From NCBI GenBank assembly GCA_020250175.1, contig JADCEN010000033.1:100089-164088 (forward strand): DNA of 64,000 nucleotides, given 5' to 3'. Both the position numbers and the translations under genes were made by a program. Positions 29,705-39,764 of this stretch are shown piece by piece. Every line of letters begins with the position of its first letter. Position 1 is the first letter of the stretch. The notes below the pieces were generated by a model. It saw only the letters and a list, made by a program, of their open reading frames with translations, searched no databases and had not been told where the DNA came from. Origin of the DNA: Rhodobacter sp. GTDB lineage: Bacteria > Pseudomonadota > Alphaproteobacteria > Rhodobacterales > Rhodobacteraceae.

Positions 29705-31543
29705 ATGAGCAACGCAACTTCCGCCGCGACCGGCGCAGATGCGGCAGACCGGCCCACAAGCGGCTTGCAGACGATCCGCCGCGTGCTGCCCTATCTGTGG
29801 CCCGACGGGCAGGCCTGGGTCAAGCGGCGCGTCGTGCTGGCGCTGGTGGCGCTGGTGGCGGGCAAGCTGATCTCGGTCACCACGCCTTTTCTGTACAAGG
29901 TCGCGGTTGACGCGCTTGCCAAGGAACAGCGCGACGATGCCTGGCTGCTGGTCTATGGCGCGATCGGGCTGACGGTGGCTTACGGCGTGGCCCGGCTTGG
30001 GGCGGTTGCCTTCAACGAACTGCGCGATGCGATTTTCGTGCGCGTCGGGCAAAGGGCGCTGCGGGCGCTGGCGCTGGAAACCTTTACCCATATCCACCGT
30101 CTGTCGATGCGCTATCACATCACCCGCAAGACCGGCGGGCTGAGCCGCGTGATTGAACGCGGGGTGAAGGGTGTCGATTTTCTGTTGCGCTTCATGCTGT
30201 TTTCCATCGGGCCGCTGATCCTGGAACTTTTGCTGGTGGCGGGCATCTTCTGGACGCTGTTCGGCTGGCAATACATGGCGGTCGTTCTGGTGACCGTCAT
30301 GGTTTACATCGCTTTCACCTTTCGCGTCACCGAATGGCGCGTGAAGATCCGCCGCGAGATGAATGATCAGGACACCGATGCCAACCAAAAGGCCATCGAC
30401 AGCCTGCTGAACTTCGAGACGGTGAAGTATTTCGGGGCCGAGGCGCGCGAGGCGCAGCGCTATGACGGGGCCATGCAGCGCTATGAGGCGGCTGCGGTCA
30501 AGACCGGCTTGTCTCTGAGTTTCCTCAATGGCGGGCAGGCCTTCATCATCAACACCGGTCTGATTCTGGTGATGGTCATGGCCGCGATGGGCGTGCAGAA
30601 GGGCGTGCTGACAGTGGGCGATTTCGTCATGGTCAACGCCTACATGATCCAGATCACCCTGCCGCTTGGCTTTCTGGGCACGGTCTACCGCGAAATCCGG
30701 CAGGCTCTGGTCGATATGGGGGATATGTTCGGCCTGCTGTCGCAGCCCGCCGAGGTGACCGACAAGCCGGGGGCCACGGCCCTGCGGATGGCGGCGGGCG
30801 AGATTGTGTTCGACGGGGTCGAGTTCGGCTACGAGGACAGCCGCCAGATCCTGAAGGGCGTCTCGCTGCGCGTCGGACCCGGCGAGACGGTGGCGCTTGT
30901 CGGCCCCTCGGGCTCGGGCAAGTCCACCATCGGGCGGCTTCTGTTCCGCTTTTACGATGTTTCCGCCGGGGCGATCCGGATTGACGGCCAGGACCTGCGC
31001 GACGTGACGCAAGACAGCCTGCACGCGCAGATCGGGGTGGTGCCGCAGGATACGGTGCTGTTCAACGACACGGTCTATTACAACATCGCCTATGGCAACC
31101 CCGATGCCGGGCACGACGCGGTTGAGGCGGCAGCACGCGCCGCAAAGATTCATGACTTCATCCTGTCACTGCCGGACGGTTACCGGACCACCGTCGGCGA
31201 ACGCGGGCTGAAGCTGTCGGGGGGTGAAAAACAGCGCGTCGGCATCGCCCGCACCCTGCTGAAGAACCCGCCGATCCTGCTGCTGGACGAGGCGACCAGC
31301 GCGCTGGACACCCAGACCGAGCGCGATATCCAGGACAGCCTGAAGGCCATGGGGCAGGGGCGCAGCGTGATTACCATCGCGCACCGTCTGTCCACGGTCG
31401 TTGATGCCGACCGCATCATCGTGCTGGAAGACGGCCATATCGTGGAAGAGGGACAGCACGAGGCACTTCTGGCCCGGGGGGGGCGTTATGCCGCGATGTG
31501 GGCACGCCAGTCATCGGAAGAAGAGGCCGCGCGCGCCGCCTGA
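29705..31543 (+). CDS. ABC transporter ATP-binding protein/permease (Atm1/HMT1-like)
   Basis: TM domain plus GPSGSGKSTIGRLLFRFYD, LSGGEKQRVGIARTLLKNPPILLLDEATSALD; Atm1-like NEALLNFETVKYF-type segment (IDSLLNFETVKYFGAE). Confidence 0.93.
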   Translation: MSNATSAATGADAADRPTSGLQTIRRVLPYLWPDGQAWVKRRVVLALVALVAGKLISVTTPFLYKVAVDALAKEQRDDAWLLVYGAIGLTVAYGVARLGAVAFNELRDAIFVRVGQRALRALALETFTHIHRLSMRYHITRKTGGLSRVIERGVKGVDFLLRFMLFSIGPLILELLLVAGIFWTLFGWQYMAVVLVTVMVYIAFTFRVTEWRVKIRREMNDQDTDANQKAIDSLLNFETVKYFGAEAREAQRYDGAMQRYEAAAVKTGLSLSFLNGGQAFIINTGLILVMVMAAMGVQKGVLTVGDFVMVNAYMIQITLPLGFLGTVYREIRQALVDMGDMFGLLSQPAEVTDKPGATALRMAAGEIVFDGVEFGYEDSRQILKGVSLRVGPGETVALVGPSGSGKSTIGRLLFRFYDVSAGAIRIDGQDLRDVTQDSLHAQIGVVPQDTVLFNDTVYYNIAYGNPDAGHDAVEAAARAAKIHDFILSLPDGYRTTVGERGLKLSGGEKQRVGIARTLLKNPPILLLDEATSALDTQTERDIQDSLKAMGQGRSVITIAHRLSTVVDADRIIVLEDGHIVEEGQHEALLARGGRYAAMWARQSSEEEAARAA

Positions 31544-31635
31544 GCCAGACCGCCCGAGCCGGGCCCGCCTTGGGCTGCCGGGGTTGCGCGACGGGCGGCG
31601 CGCAAGTATGACACTGCAAAACCACGGAGGCCTGC

Positions 31636-32283
31636 GTGAGCAACCCGGAAAGTTTCATCGACGAAGTGACCGAAGAGGTTCGGCGCGACAAGCTTTTCGG
31701 CTATTTCCGCCGCTATGGCTGGATCGGGGTCCTGGCTGTGTTTCTGCTGGTGGGCGGGGCGGCCTACCGTGAATACCAGCTTGCCGCGAAACAGGCCGGC
31801 TCCGAAGCCTTCGGCGATGCCGTGCTGGATGCGCTGGACCGGGATGATCCCGCCGCCCGCAGCGCGGCCTTGGCCGCTGTTGAGGCATCGGGCCAGCGGC
31901 GGGCCCTGCTGGGCCTGCTGCAATCGAGTGACCCCGAAACCGACAGGGCTGCGGCACTTGCAGCCCTGACCCTGGTTGCCGATGATGCAACGCTTCCCGC
32001 CAGTTACCGTGACCTGGCGGTCCTGCGCCGCGTGATCGTCGCCGGGGCGGACCTGCCCGCCGCCGAACGCCGCGCGCTGCTGGAACCCATCGCGCAAGCG
32101 GGGCGGCCCTACCGCACGCTGGCGCTGGAGCAACTGGCGCTGCTTCTGGTCGAAACCGGCGAAACCGATGCCGCGATCACTGCACTGGAGGCCCTGCGCC
32201 AGGATCAGCAGGCAACATCCGGTCTGCGCCGCCGGGCCGGGCAGATGATTGTCGCGCTGGGTGGAAAACCTGCAACCAACTGA
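31636..32283 (+). CDS. YfgM-like tetratricopeptide membrane protein
   Basis: SFIDEVTEEVRRDKLFGYFRRYGWIGVLAVFLLVGGAAYREY; upstream of bamB-like gene and der. Confidence 0.85.
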   Translation: MSNPESFIDEVTEEVRRDKLFGYFRRYGWIGVLAVFLLVGGAAYREYQLAAKQAGSEAFGDAVLDALDRDDPAARSAALAAVEASGQRRALLGLLQSSDPETDRAAALAALTLVADDATLPASYRDLAVLRRVIVAGADLPAAERRALLEPIAQAGRPYRTLALEQLALLLVETGETDAAITALEALRQDQQATSGLRRRAGQMIVALGGKPATN

Positions 32284-32320
32284 CGGGGCGCGCCCGTTCC
32301 GTCGCGGCGCCGGGGAGAGG

Positions 32321-33661
32321 ATGATGCGGAAGGCTCTGGTTGCGGGACTTGCCCTGGCTGCCCTGCTGGCAGGCTGCGCCGAAAGGGAAGTGATCCTTCC
32401 GGGTGAACGCTTTGATGTCCGCACGCCGCTGGATGCCAGCATCCCGACAGAAGGCGAACCGGCCCCGACCGAGGCCGTCACCGGCAACCGCAGCGTTCCG
32501 ATCAACCTGCCATCCCCGGTGGTGAATGCCGATTGGACCCACCGGGGCAGCAATGCGCGCCACCTGGCCCCGCATGTGGCCCTGTCCGCACAGCCGGTTC
32601 GGGTCTGGACCGCCGATATCGGCGAAGGCAACTCGCGCCGAAACCGGATTGCCACGACGCCCGTCGTCGCGGGGGGGCGGGTTTTCACGCTGGATGCCCG
32701 CGCCACCGTCACGGCGACCTCGACGGCGGGTGCCACCCTTTGGCAGGTCAGTCTGGTGCCCGGGAACGGCGACGGGTCCGAACTGTCGGGCGGCGGTATG
32801 GCTTTTGGCGATGGCAAGGTCTTTGTCACCACCGTTTTCGGCGAGTTGGTGGCGCTGGATCCGGCCACGGGGGCGACTGTCTGGCGGCAGCGCTTTCTTG
32901 CGCCGATCACCAGCGCGCCGACCGTTGCCGAGGGCATTGTCTATGTCGTCGGCGATGACAATTCGGCCTGGGCGGTGACCACCTCGGACGGGCGCCTGCG
33001 CTGGGAGATTCCGGCGGCACCCTCGACGCCCGGCCGGCTGGGCGGGGCCGGTCCGGCCATCGCCGACGGTCTTGTTCTTTTGCCCTTCCCAAGCGGCCAA
33101 CTGGTTGGCGCGCTGCGCAAGAGCGGCGTCGAAGTGTGGCGGGCCTCGGTGGCCGGCCGGCGTCTGGGCCGCGCCTATGGCATGGTTTCCGAAATCAGCG
33201 CCGATCCGGTCGTGGCCGGTGCTGTGACCTTTGTCGGCAATGCCAGCGGACGCCTTGTTGCGCTGGATACCCGGTCGGGGGAACAGATCTGGGCCGCTGT
33301 CGAAGGGGCCACCACCACGGCGGCCGTTGGCGGCGGGTCGATCTTTCTGGTGAATGACGAGGCGCGCCTTGTGCGCCTTGATGCCGCCACTGGCGAGGTG
33401 ATCTGGCAGGTGGAACTGCCCTATTTCGTCAACGACAGGCCCAACAGGCGCAAGGCGATTTTCGCCCATTACGGGCCGATTCTGGCGGGGGGTCGGCTTG
33501 TCATCGCTTCTTCCGACGGGCTGCTGCGCTTTTTCAGCCCGACCGATGGAAGTCCTGTGGGATCGCTTGAGATTCCGGGCGGGGCCGCAGCCGCCCCCGT
33601 TGCGGCGGGCGGTGCAATTTACGTCGTCGGGGCGGAAGGGCAACTTCACGCTTTCCGGTAA
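32321..33661 (+). CDS. bamB: BamB-like PQQ-repeat outer membrane lipoprotein
   Basis: Lipobox LLAGC; repeated beta-propeller motifs (VYVVGDDNSAWAVTTSDGRLRWEI, GRLVALDTRSGEQIWA). Confidence 0.88.
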   Translation: MMRKALVAGLALAALLAGCAEREVILPGERFDVRTPLDASIPTEGEPAPTEAVTGNRSVPINLPSPVVNADWTHRGSNARHLAPHVALSAQPVRVWTADIGEGNSRRNRIATTPVVAGGRVFTLDARATVTATSTAGATLWQVSLVPGNGDGSELSGGGMAFGDGKVFVTTVFGELVALDPATGATVWRQRFLAPITSAPTVAEGIVYVVGDDNSAWAVTTSDGRLRWEIPAAPSTPGRLGGAGPAIADGLVLLPFPSGQLVGALRKSGVEVWRASVAGRRLGRAYGMVSEISADPVVAGAVTFVGNASGRLVALDTRSGEQIWAAVEGATTTAAVGGGSIFLVNDEARLVRLDAATGEVIWQVELPYFVNDRPNRRKAIFAHYGPILAGGRLVIASSDGLLRFFSPTDGSPVGSLEIPGGAAAAPVAAGGAIYVVGAEGQLHAFR

Positions 33662-33718
33662 GCGGCGTTGCGTGTAGGGCCGTGGGTCTGACTGTCGAAC
33701 CAGCCCGCGGAGGGCGCG

Positions 33719-35188
33719 ATGAGCTTTACCCTTGCGATTGTCGGACGCCCCAACGTCGGCAAGTCCACCCTGTTCAACCGGCTTGTCGGGCGCAAGGTGG
33801 CGCTGGTCGATGACCAGCCCGGCGTGACCCGCGATCTGCGCGAGGGCGACGCCCGCATCGCTGACCTGCGCTTTACCGTGATCGACACGGCCGGGCTGGA
33901 AGATGTGACCGATGACAGCCTGCAGGGCCGGATGCGGCGGCTGACCGAACGTGCGGTGGACATGGCGGACGTCTGCCTGTTCCTGATCGACGGGCGTGTC
34001 GGCGTCACCGCCACCGATCAGGTCTTTGCCGCGATCCTGCGCAAGAAGAACGCCCGCGTCATCGTCGGGGTGAACAAGTCCGAAGGCAAGGCGGGCGATC
34101 CGGGCGCGCTGGAGGCCTTTGCGCTGGGTCTGGGCGACCCGGTGCGCCTGTCGGCGGAACATGGCGAAGGGATTGATGATCTGTACCATATCCTGCGCCC
34201 GATCGGCGATGAGTTTGCCGAACGCGCCGCCCTGGATACGCCGCAGGTCGATCTGGACCTGTCCGAGGACGAGGCCGAGCTTGATGCCGATCCGGATGCC
34301 CACAAGCCGACCGACAAGCGACCGCTGCAGATTGCCGTCATCGGCCGCCCGAATGCGGGCAAGTCGACGCTGATCAACCGGATACTGGGCGAAGAGCGGT
34401 TGCTGACCGGCCCCGAGGCCGGCATCACCCGCGATGCAATCTCGGTCCGGGCCGACTGGATGGGAACCCCGATCCGCATTTTCGACACCGCCGGAATGCG
34501 CAAGAAGGCGCGGATCAGCGACAAGGTGGAAAAACTTTCGGTGGCCGACGGTTTGCGGGCGGTGCGCTTTGCCGAAGTGGTGGTCGTTCTGCTGGATGTC
34601 GGGACGCCCTTTGAACAGCAGGACCTGCGGATTGCGGACTATGCCGAAACCGAAGGCCGCGCGGTGGTGATTGCCGTGAACAAATGGGACCTTGAGGGCG
34701 AAAAGCAGGAAAAGCTGGCAGAACTGCGCGAGATGTTCGAACGCCTGCTGCCACAGCTGCGCGGGGCGCCGCTGGTGACTGTTTCGGCCAGGACCGGGCG
34801 CGGTCTGGACCGGCTGCATGCGGCGATCCTGACGGCGCATGACATCTGGAACAGGCGCATCCCCACGGCGCGGCTGAACACCTGGCTGGGGGCGATGACC
34901 GAGGCGCATCCGCCGCCTGCCCCCGGCGGGCGGCGGATCAAGCTGCGCTACATGACACAAGTGAAGACCCGCCCGCCGGGGTTCGTCGTGATGTGTTCGC
35001 ACCCCGATCTTCTGCCCGACAGCTATCGGCGCTATCTGGTCAACGGGCTGCGCGACCATTTCGACATGCCCGGCACGCCGATCCGCATCACCCTGCGCGG
35101 GCAGGGCGACAAGAACCCGTTCAAGGACCGCAAGTTCCACACCCCGTCCCGGCTGCGCAAGCATATGGAGAAGAATGCGGGCGAGTGA
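33719..35188 (+). CDS. der: Ribosome biogenesis GTPase Der (EngA)
   Basis: Two tandem G domains: [31 protein letters not shown] and [31 protein letters not shown]. Confidence 0.98.
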   Translation: MSFTLAIVGRPNVGKSTLFNRLVGRKVALVDDQPGVTRDLREGDARIADLRFTVIDTAGLEDVTDDSLQGRMRRLTERAVDMADVCLFLIDGRVGVTATDQVFAAILRKKNARVIVGVNKSEGKAGDPGALEAFALGLGDPVRLSAEHGEGIDDLYHILRPIGDEFAERAALDTPQVDLDLSEDEAELDADPDAHKPTDKRPLQIAVIGRPNAGKSTLINRILGEERLLTGPEAGITRDAISVRADWMGTPIRIFDTAGMRKKARISDKVEKLSVADGLRAVRFAEVVVVLLDVGTPFEQQDLRIADYAETEGRAVVIAVNKWDLEGEKQEKLAELREMFERLLPQLRGAPLVTVSARTGRGLDRLHAAILTAHDIWNRRIPTARLNTWLGAMTEAHPPPAPGGRRIKLRYMTQVKTRPPGFVVMCSHPDLLPDSYRRYLVNGLRDHFDMPGTPIRITLRGQGDKNPFKDRKFHTPSRLRKHMEKNAGE

Positions 35189-35241
35189 GCGTTGCGTCCC
35201 CTGCTACCCAAGGGTCGCGGGGATGGGAATGCTGCGCCAGA

Positions 35242-35426
35242 GGACCCGAAAAGCGAACCTCCAGTGGAGGTTCGCAGGGTCCGATTGCCGAAGGGCGCAA
35301 GCCCGCAGGCAAGGGGTTCGACACTTGCTCCGGGGCTTGTAATCCGGCCGCGCCTGCCTGGGCGGGCGCGAGCGCGCCTGCCGGGGTCAGGCAGGCGCGG
35401 ACGGATTTGACACGGGTCAAATCCGT
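35242..35426. repeat. Cluster of three strong palindromes downstream of der
   Basis: GCGAACCTCCA-g-TGGAGGTTCGC (35253-35275, nested in GGACCC/GGGTCC); CCGCGCCTGCCTG/CAGGCAGGCGCGG (35348-35360/35388-35400); ACGGATTTGAC-acgg-GTCAAATCCGT (35401-35426). Confidence 0.8.
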
Positions 35427-35463
35427 CAGGAAGACAAGTGAATCAATGCTTTTTGCAGGGCAG

Positions 35464-36189
35464 TTAAGGCGATCTGCCCTGCCGCACCCGCCAGGCTGCC
35501 GCCAGCATTACCACGCATCCCGCCGCCGCCAGCGCGGTGACCACAAGGTTCTCCGCCCCGTTGCGCACACAGACGGCAAGAAGCGCCCAGACAACGGTCA
35601 GCCCGTATTCCGGCGCGCGTCCCAGCCGCAGCTGCACCGTGACCGCCAGTGCCAGCACCAGCGCCAGCATCACCACCGCCGCCGCAGTGTCCGACAGCCA
35701 GCCGAATCCTGCCAGCAGCACGCCCCAGGAAACGCCCGTGGCCGCAGTCAGCCAGCCGCCATAGACCGCGAGCGGGGCCAGCAGCAGCCAGCGGTCGGGC
35801 GTGGCGGGTGCGCGCGCAAGGGATGCAAGCGCCCCGCCCCCCATCACCGAAATCAGCACGCTGGCCCAGACCGGGTCGCGCACCGCCACGGCCAGCCACA
35901 CCGCCCCGATGGCCAGAGACAGGATCAGGGGCGCGCGCACCCCGTCCCAGGCCGGATCGGCGGCACGTTTCCACAGCCCGAATCCGGCATGCAGCACCAG
36001 CCACAGATAGATCAGCCCCCAAATGCCAAAGGCATAGCCCGCCGGCAGAATCGCCGGAGACTCCAGCCGCACCGGAAACTGCGTGGCGTCATAGCCCCGG
36101 AAATCCGGCGTCAGCAGCGGCGACAGGCCAAAGGCCAGCGCCATCAGCAGCACAAGCACCGGTCTGGCGCGCGGCACGGGGCCGGTCAC
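35464..36189 (-). CDS. Multi-pass membrane protein, tryptophan-rich sensory protein (TspO-like)
   Basis: 241 aa, several TM segments; [24 protein letters not shown] typical of the TspO/MBR-like family. Confidence 0.6.
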   Translation of the reverse strand: MTGPVPRARPVLVLLMALAFGLSPLLTPDFRGYDATQFPVRLESPAILPAGYAFGIWGLIYLWLVLHAGFGLWKRAADPAWDGVRAPLILSLAIGAVWLAVAVRDPVWASVLISVMGGGALASLARAPATPDRWLLLAPLAVYGGWLTAATGVSWGVLLAGFGWLSDTAAAVVMLALVLALAVTVQLRLGRAPEYGLTVVWALLAVCVRNGAENLVVTALAAAGCVVMLAAAWRVRQGRSP

Positions 36190-37475
36190 TGCAGTGTTCC
36201 GTCTGCCCCGATCCGGGTCTTGCCGCCCAGATAGGGGACCAGCACGGGGGGCAGATCAACCGATCCATCCTCCTGCTGTCCATTCTCCAGCACTGCGATC
36301 AGCGTGCGCCCCACGGCCAAGCCCGATCCGTTCAGCGTATGCACGAACCCGGGTTTGCCGCCGGGCGCACGGTAGCGGGCATTCATCCGCCGCGCCTGAA
36401 AATCGCCGCAGACCGACACGGAACTGATCTCGCGATAGGTGTTCTGCCCCGGCAGCCACACCTCCAGATCATGGGTCTTCTGCGCGCCAAAGCCCATGTC
36501 ACCGGCACACAGCACCACGGTGCGATAGGGCAGGCCCAGCTTTTCCAGGATCGCCTCGGCGCAGCGTGTCATCCGCTCATGCTCGGCCATGCTGGTTTCC
36601 GGCGTGGCGATGCTGACCATCTCGACCTTCTCAAACTGGTGCTGGCGCAGCATTCCGGCGGTGTCGCGCCCCGCCGACCCGGCTTCCGAGCGGAAGCACT
36701 GGGTATGGGCGGTCAAGCGGATCGGCAGTTGCGCCGCCTCCAGCACATCACCCGCAACCATGTTGGTCAAGGTGACTTCCGACGTGGGGATCAGCCACCA
36801 GCCATTCGTAGTCTGATAGCTGTCTTCGGCGAATTTCGGCAGTTGGTTGGTGCCGACCATCGCCTCTTCCTTCACCAGAACCGGGGTCCAGACCTCGGTC
36901 AGCCCGTGTTCGGTGATATGCGTGTCCAGCATGAACTGCGCCAGCGCCCGGTGCAGCCGGATCACGGCCCCCTTCAGCACCACAAAGCGGCTGCCGGAAA
37001 GCTTTGCCGCCGTCTCGAAATCCATCCCCGGCTTTACGCCTGCGATGTCGAAATGTTCCTTTGGCGGAAAAGAGAAGTCGCGCGGGCTGCCCCAGCGGCG
37101 CAACTCCACGTTGGCCGTCTCATCCCGGCCATCGGGCACGCCGGGATGCGGCAGGTTGGGAATGGTCAGCAGCATGTCGCGCAGCTGGATGTCCAGCGCG
37201 TCTGCCTGTGCTGCAAAGGCTTCCGCCGCTGCCTTGCTGTCAGCCACCCGCCCGCGCAGCGCCTGAAACGCAGCCTCATCGCCCTGCGCCTTGGCCGCGC
37301 CTGCGGCTTTCGAGAGGCTGTTGATCGCGGCCTTCGCCTCTTCCGCCTGCCGGATCGCGGTCCGCCGCGCCTCATCCAGCGCCAGAATCTCTGCCGACAG
37401 CCCGGACAGTCCCCGGCGCGCAAGGGTGGCGTCGAAGGCGGCAGGGGTGTCGCGGATGGCGCGGATGTCGTGCAT
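36186..37475 (-). CDS. serS: Seryl-tRNA synthetase
   Basis: [64 protein letters not shown]. Confidence 0.98.
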   Translation of the reverse strand: MHDIRAIRDTPAAFDATLARRGLSGLSAEILALDEARRTAIRQAEEAKAAINSLSKAAGAAKAQGDEAAFQALRGRVADSKAAAEAFAAQADALDIQLRDMLLTIPNLPHPGVPDGRDETANVELRRWGSPRDFSFPPKEHFDIAGVKPGMDFETAAKLSGSRFVVLKGAVIRLHRALAQFMLDTHITEHGLTEVWTPVLVKEEAMVGTNQLPKFAEDSYQTTNGWWLIPTSEVTLTNMVAGDVLEAAQLPIRLTAHTQCFRSEAGSAGRDTAGMLRQHQFEKVEMVSIATPETSMAEHERMTRCAEAILEKLGLPYRTVVLCAGDMGFGAQKTHDLEVWLPGQNTYREISSVSVCGDFQARRMNARYRAPGGKPGFVHTLNGSGLAVGRTLIAVLENGQQEDGSVDLPPVLVPYLGGKTRIGADGTLQ

Positions 37476-37543
37476 GGGCGTGGGTCCCCGGAAAAAAGCC
37501 GTGCCCCGCTATGCCCGATTGCCCGCCGCAGGAAAAGCCCCTG

Positions 37544-39250
37544 TCAGGGGCTGGCGGGCGGAAGCGGTTTGCCCGGCGGTGCCCCGGCGGCGATCCAGGC
37601 GAGGTATTTGAGGTCGGGAACGTAGTCGTGTTCGAGCGTCTCGGTATCCCAATGATCCGGGCGCTGGATACCATCTGGCAGACTCGTGCCGCTGTCGCCC
37701 CATGCCGCATTGACGTCGTGCTGCTCCAGGTTCTTTGCTTCGCTTAAATCTGCCGATCTGAGCGACGTGCGCGCAATTGACCAGTCGCTCAGGTCGGCAA
37801 ATATAAGGTTGGCCCCCCAGAGGTTCGCCCCCTCCATCTGCGCCCTCCAGAGTTTTGCCCCCTCCATCTGCGCCTCGCTGAGGTCCGCCCCCTCAATCTG
37901 CGCGAAGCACAGGTCCGCCCCCTCCATCTGCGCCCCGCTGAGGTCCGCCCCCTCCATCTGCGCCCCGAAGAGGTTCGCCCCCTCCATCTGCGCCCCGCTG
38001 AGCTTCGCCCCCTCCATCTGCGCGTCGCTGAGCTTCGCCCTCTCCATCTGCGCGTCGCTGAGGTTCGCCCCCTCCATCTGCGCCGCGCTGAGGTTCGCCC
38101 CCTCCATCTGCGCCCTGCGGAGGTTCGCCCCCTCCATCTGCGCCCCGAAGAGGAACGCCCCCTCCATCTGCGCCCTGCTGAGGTCCGCCCCCTCCATCTG
38201 CGCCCCGCTGAGGTCCGCCCCCTCCATCCGCGCCCCGTTGAGGTCCGCCCCCTCCATCCGCGCGTGTTCAAACCGGGCCCTTTCCAAGGACAGGGATGAC
38301 AGGTCTGCCCTGCGCAGGCAGCTGTGGCGCAGGTCCAGCCGATAGCCTGCCTCCTCGCCAGGTTGTACGGCTGCGCGTTCCAGAGCGATTTGTTCCGCGC
38401 TCCGGCGCCCGATCACGGTCAGGGCCGTCTGAATATCGGTGCGGGGGCGCGCAAGACCGCATGCCCAGTTCCCAACTTGACTGTCTTCCAAGCGTGTCGC
38501 GCGACGCTGCATGTGCGCTTCACGCTCTGCCGCGCTGGCACCGGGCGGCAATGGCTGCCAAGGACCGAATGGATGATCCTTTGCCATAGCTGCGGGCGCG
38601 TTTTCACGGATATAGGCGCAAAGCAGTTCCATGACGCGGATGTGGTCGCGGCCCCGGTCGTTGGCCGTGGAATCTTGTGCAATACGTTCCAGGGCATAGA
38701 TGCCGCCGATCCGCACCTCGATATTCGGTACGGTTTCCTCGACCGTAACTTCTTTTCCGTAGCCATCCGTGACGCGCCGCTTCACCGTCTTTTCCGCGCC
38801 AAGCTGTTCCACCGCCTTTGATATCCGGTCGGTCATGTGCCCTTGTTCGGCCACCCGCGTCTGCCGTTCGGTGGTATAGACGCGGATCATCGCCAGCGGT
38901 GCCGTCGCCAGCGCACCCAAGGCGGTGATCAGGCCGACAAAGGCAAGCACATGCCAACGCAGGCCTTCCCCTGTCAGGGTCGCGTCAAAGGCCGAAAACA
39001 GCCGCCAGAACCCGTAAAGCACGCCCGCGAACAGCACGAACCAAACCGGCACAAGCATCAGGGCGAAAGTATTGAGTGCCGAAAGCGCCCAGTTTTCGCC
39101 CTGCGCCTTGCGGGCCGGGGCATCCTGCAACACCAGCCAGACCAGCCCGGACAGAACGGCAATTCCAAGGGCGGTCAGCAGCACCCAGCCTTCCTGTGCC
39201 GTAAGCGGCAAAGGCACCTGAATTCCGCGGGATGCATCTGATGCTGCCAT
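37544..39250 (-). CDS. Membrane-anchored pentapeptide repeat protein
   Basis: Two N-terminal TM segments, then long A(D/N)LxxAQMEG pentapeptide array; 568 aa. Confidence 0.9.
   Translation of the reverse strand: MAASDASRGIQVPLPLTAQEGWVLLTALGIAVLSGLVWLVLQDAPARKAQGENWALSALNTFALMLVPVWFVLFAGVLYGFWRLFSAFDATLTGEGLRWHVLAFVGLITALGALATAPLAMIRVYTTERQTRVAEQGHMTDRISKAVEQLGAEKTVKRRVTDGYGKEVTVEETVPNIEVRIGGIYALERIAQDSTANDRGRDHIRVMELLCAYIRENAPAAMAKDHPFGPWQPLPPGASAAEREAHMQRRATRLEDSQVGNWACGLARPRTDIQTALTVIGRRSAEQIALERAAVQPGEEAGYRLDLRHSCLRRADLSSLSLERARFEHARMEGADLNGARMEGADLSGAQMEGADLSRAQMEGAFLFGAQMEGANLRRAQMEGANLSAAQMEGANLSDAQMERAKLSDAQMEGAKLSGAQMEGANLFGAQMEGADLSGAQMEGADLCFAQIEGADLSEAQMEGAKLWRAQMEGANLWGANLIFADLSDWSIARTSLRSADLSEAKNLEQHDVNAAWGDSGTSLPDGIQRPDHWDTETLEHDYVPDLKYLAWIAAGAPPGKPLPPASP
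37813..38262 (-). repeat. About 15 tandem 30-bp units encoding pentapeptide repeats
   Basis: On + strand CCCTCCATCTGCGCCCCGCTGAGGTCCGCC-like units at exact 30-bp period. Confidence 0.92.
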
Positions 39251-39408
39251 GCGGCTGCCTCACTGGTGGAACGCCCCGATCCTTCATATATCCAACCAGA
39301 GTTCAACCCCCGGACCCGTCGCCTTGCCATCCCCCGGCCCCGGCGATAGGGTGCGGCGCAATTCAGACCGGGGGCATCCCCCGGACCCGACCTACGAAAG
39401 GACGATCC

Positions 39409-39732
39409 ATGTTCGTGACCCCCGCTTTTGCCCAGGCTGCCCCCGGCGGTGCGGCCAGTGCCTTTACCAGCTTTGTGCCGCTGATCCTGATCTTTGCGAT
39501 CATGTATTTCCTGCTGATCCGTCCGCAGCAGAAAAAACAAAAGGAACACAAGGCCATGGTCGAGGCGCTGCGGCGCGGTGACCAGATTTTGACCCAAGGC
39601 GGCATCATCGGCAAGGTCGCCAAGGTAAACGATGACGGGGTGCTGGAGGTTGAGATTGCCGAAGGTGTGAAGGTGCGCATGCCGCGCCACACCGTCCTGC
39701 AGGTCATGTCGAAAACCGAACCAACCGCCTGA
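39409..39732 (+). CDS. yajC: Preprotein translocase subunit YajC
   Basis: FAIMYFLLIRPQQKKQKEHKAMVEALRRGDQILTQGGIIGKV. Confidence 0.97.
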   Translation: MFVTPAFAQAAPGGAASAFTSFVPLILIFAIMYFLLIRPQQKKQKEHKAMVEALRRGDQILTQGGIIGKVAKVNDDGVLEVEIAEGVKVRMPRHTVLQVMSKTEPTA

Positions 39733-39764
39733 TCTTCCGCGATCCCTGACCCTGGACCTGCCCG

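Noticed and set aside
32177-35164. 995-aa minus-strand ORF antisense to bamB and der
   Set aside because: Shadow ORF from high-GC codon bias; His/Arg/Gly-rich low-complexity translation opposite well-identified genes.
37686-38345. 30-bp periodic repeats resembling a CRISPR array, and open frames on the opposite strand
   Set aside because: No spacer/repeat alternation; period equals two pentapeptides and encodes a coherent pentapeptide-repeat protein.
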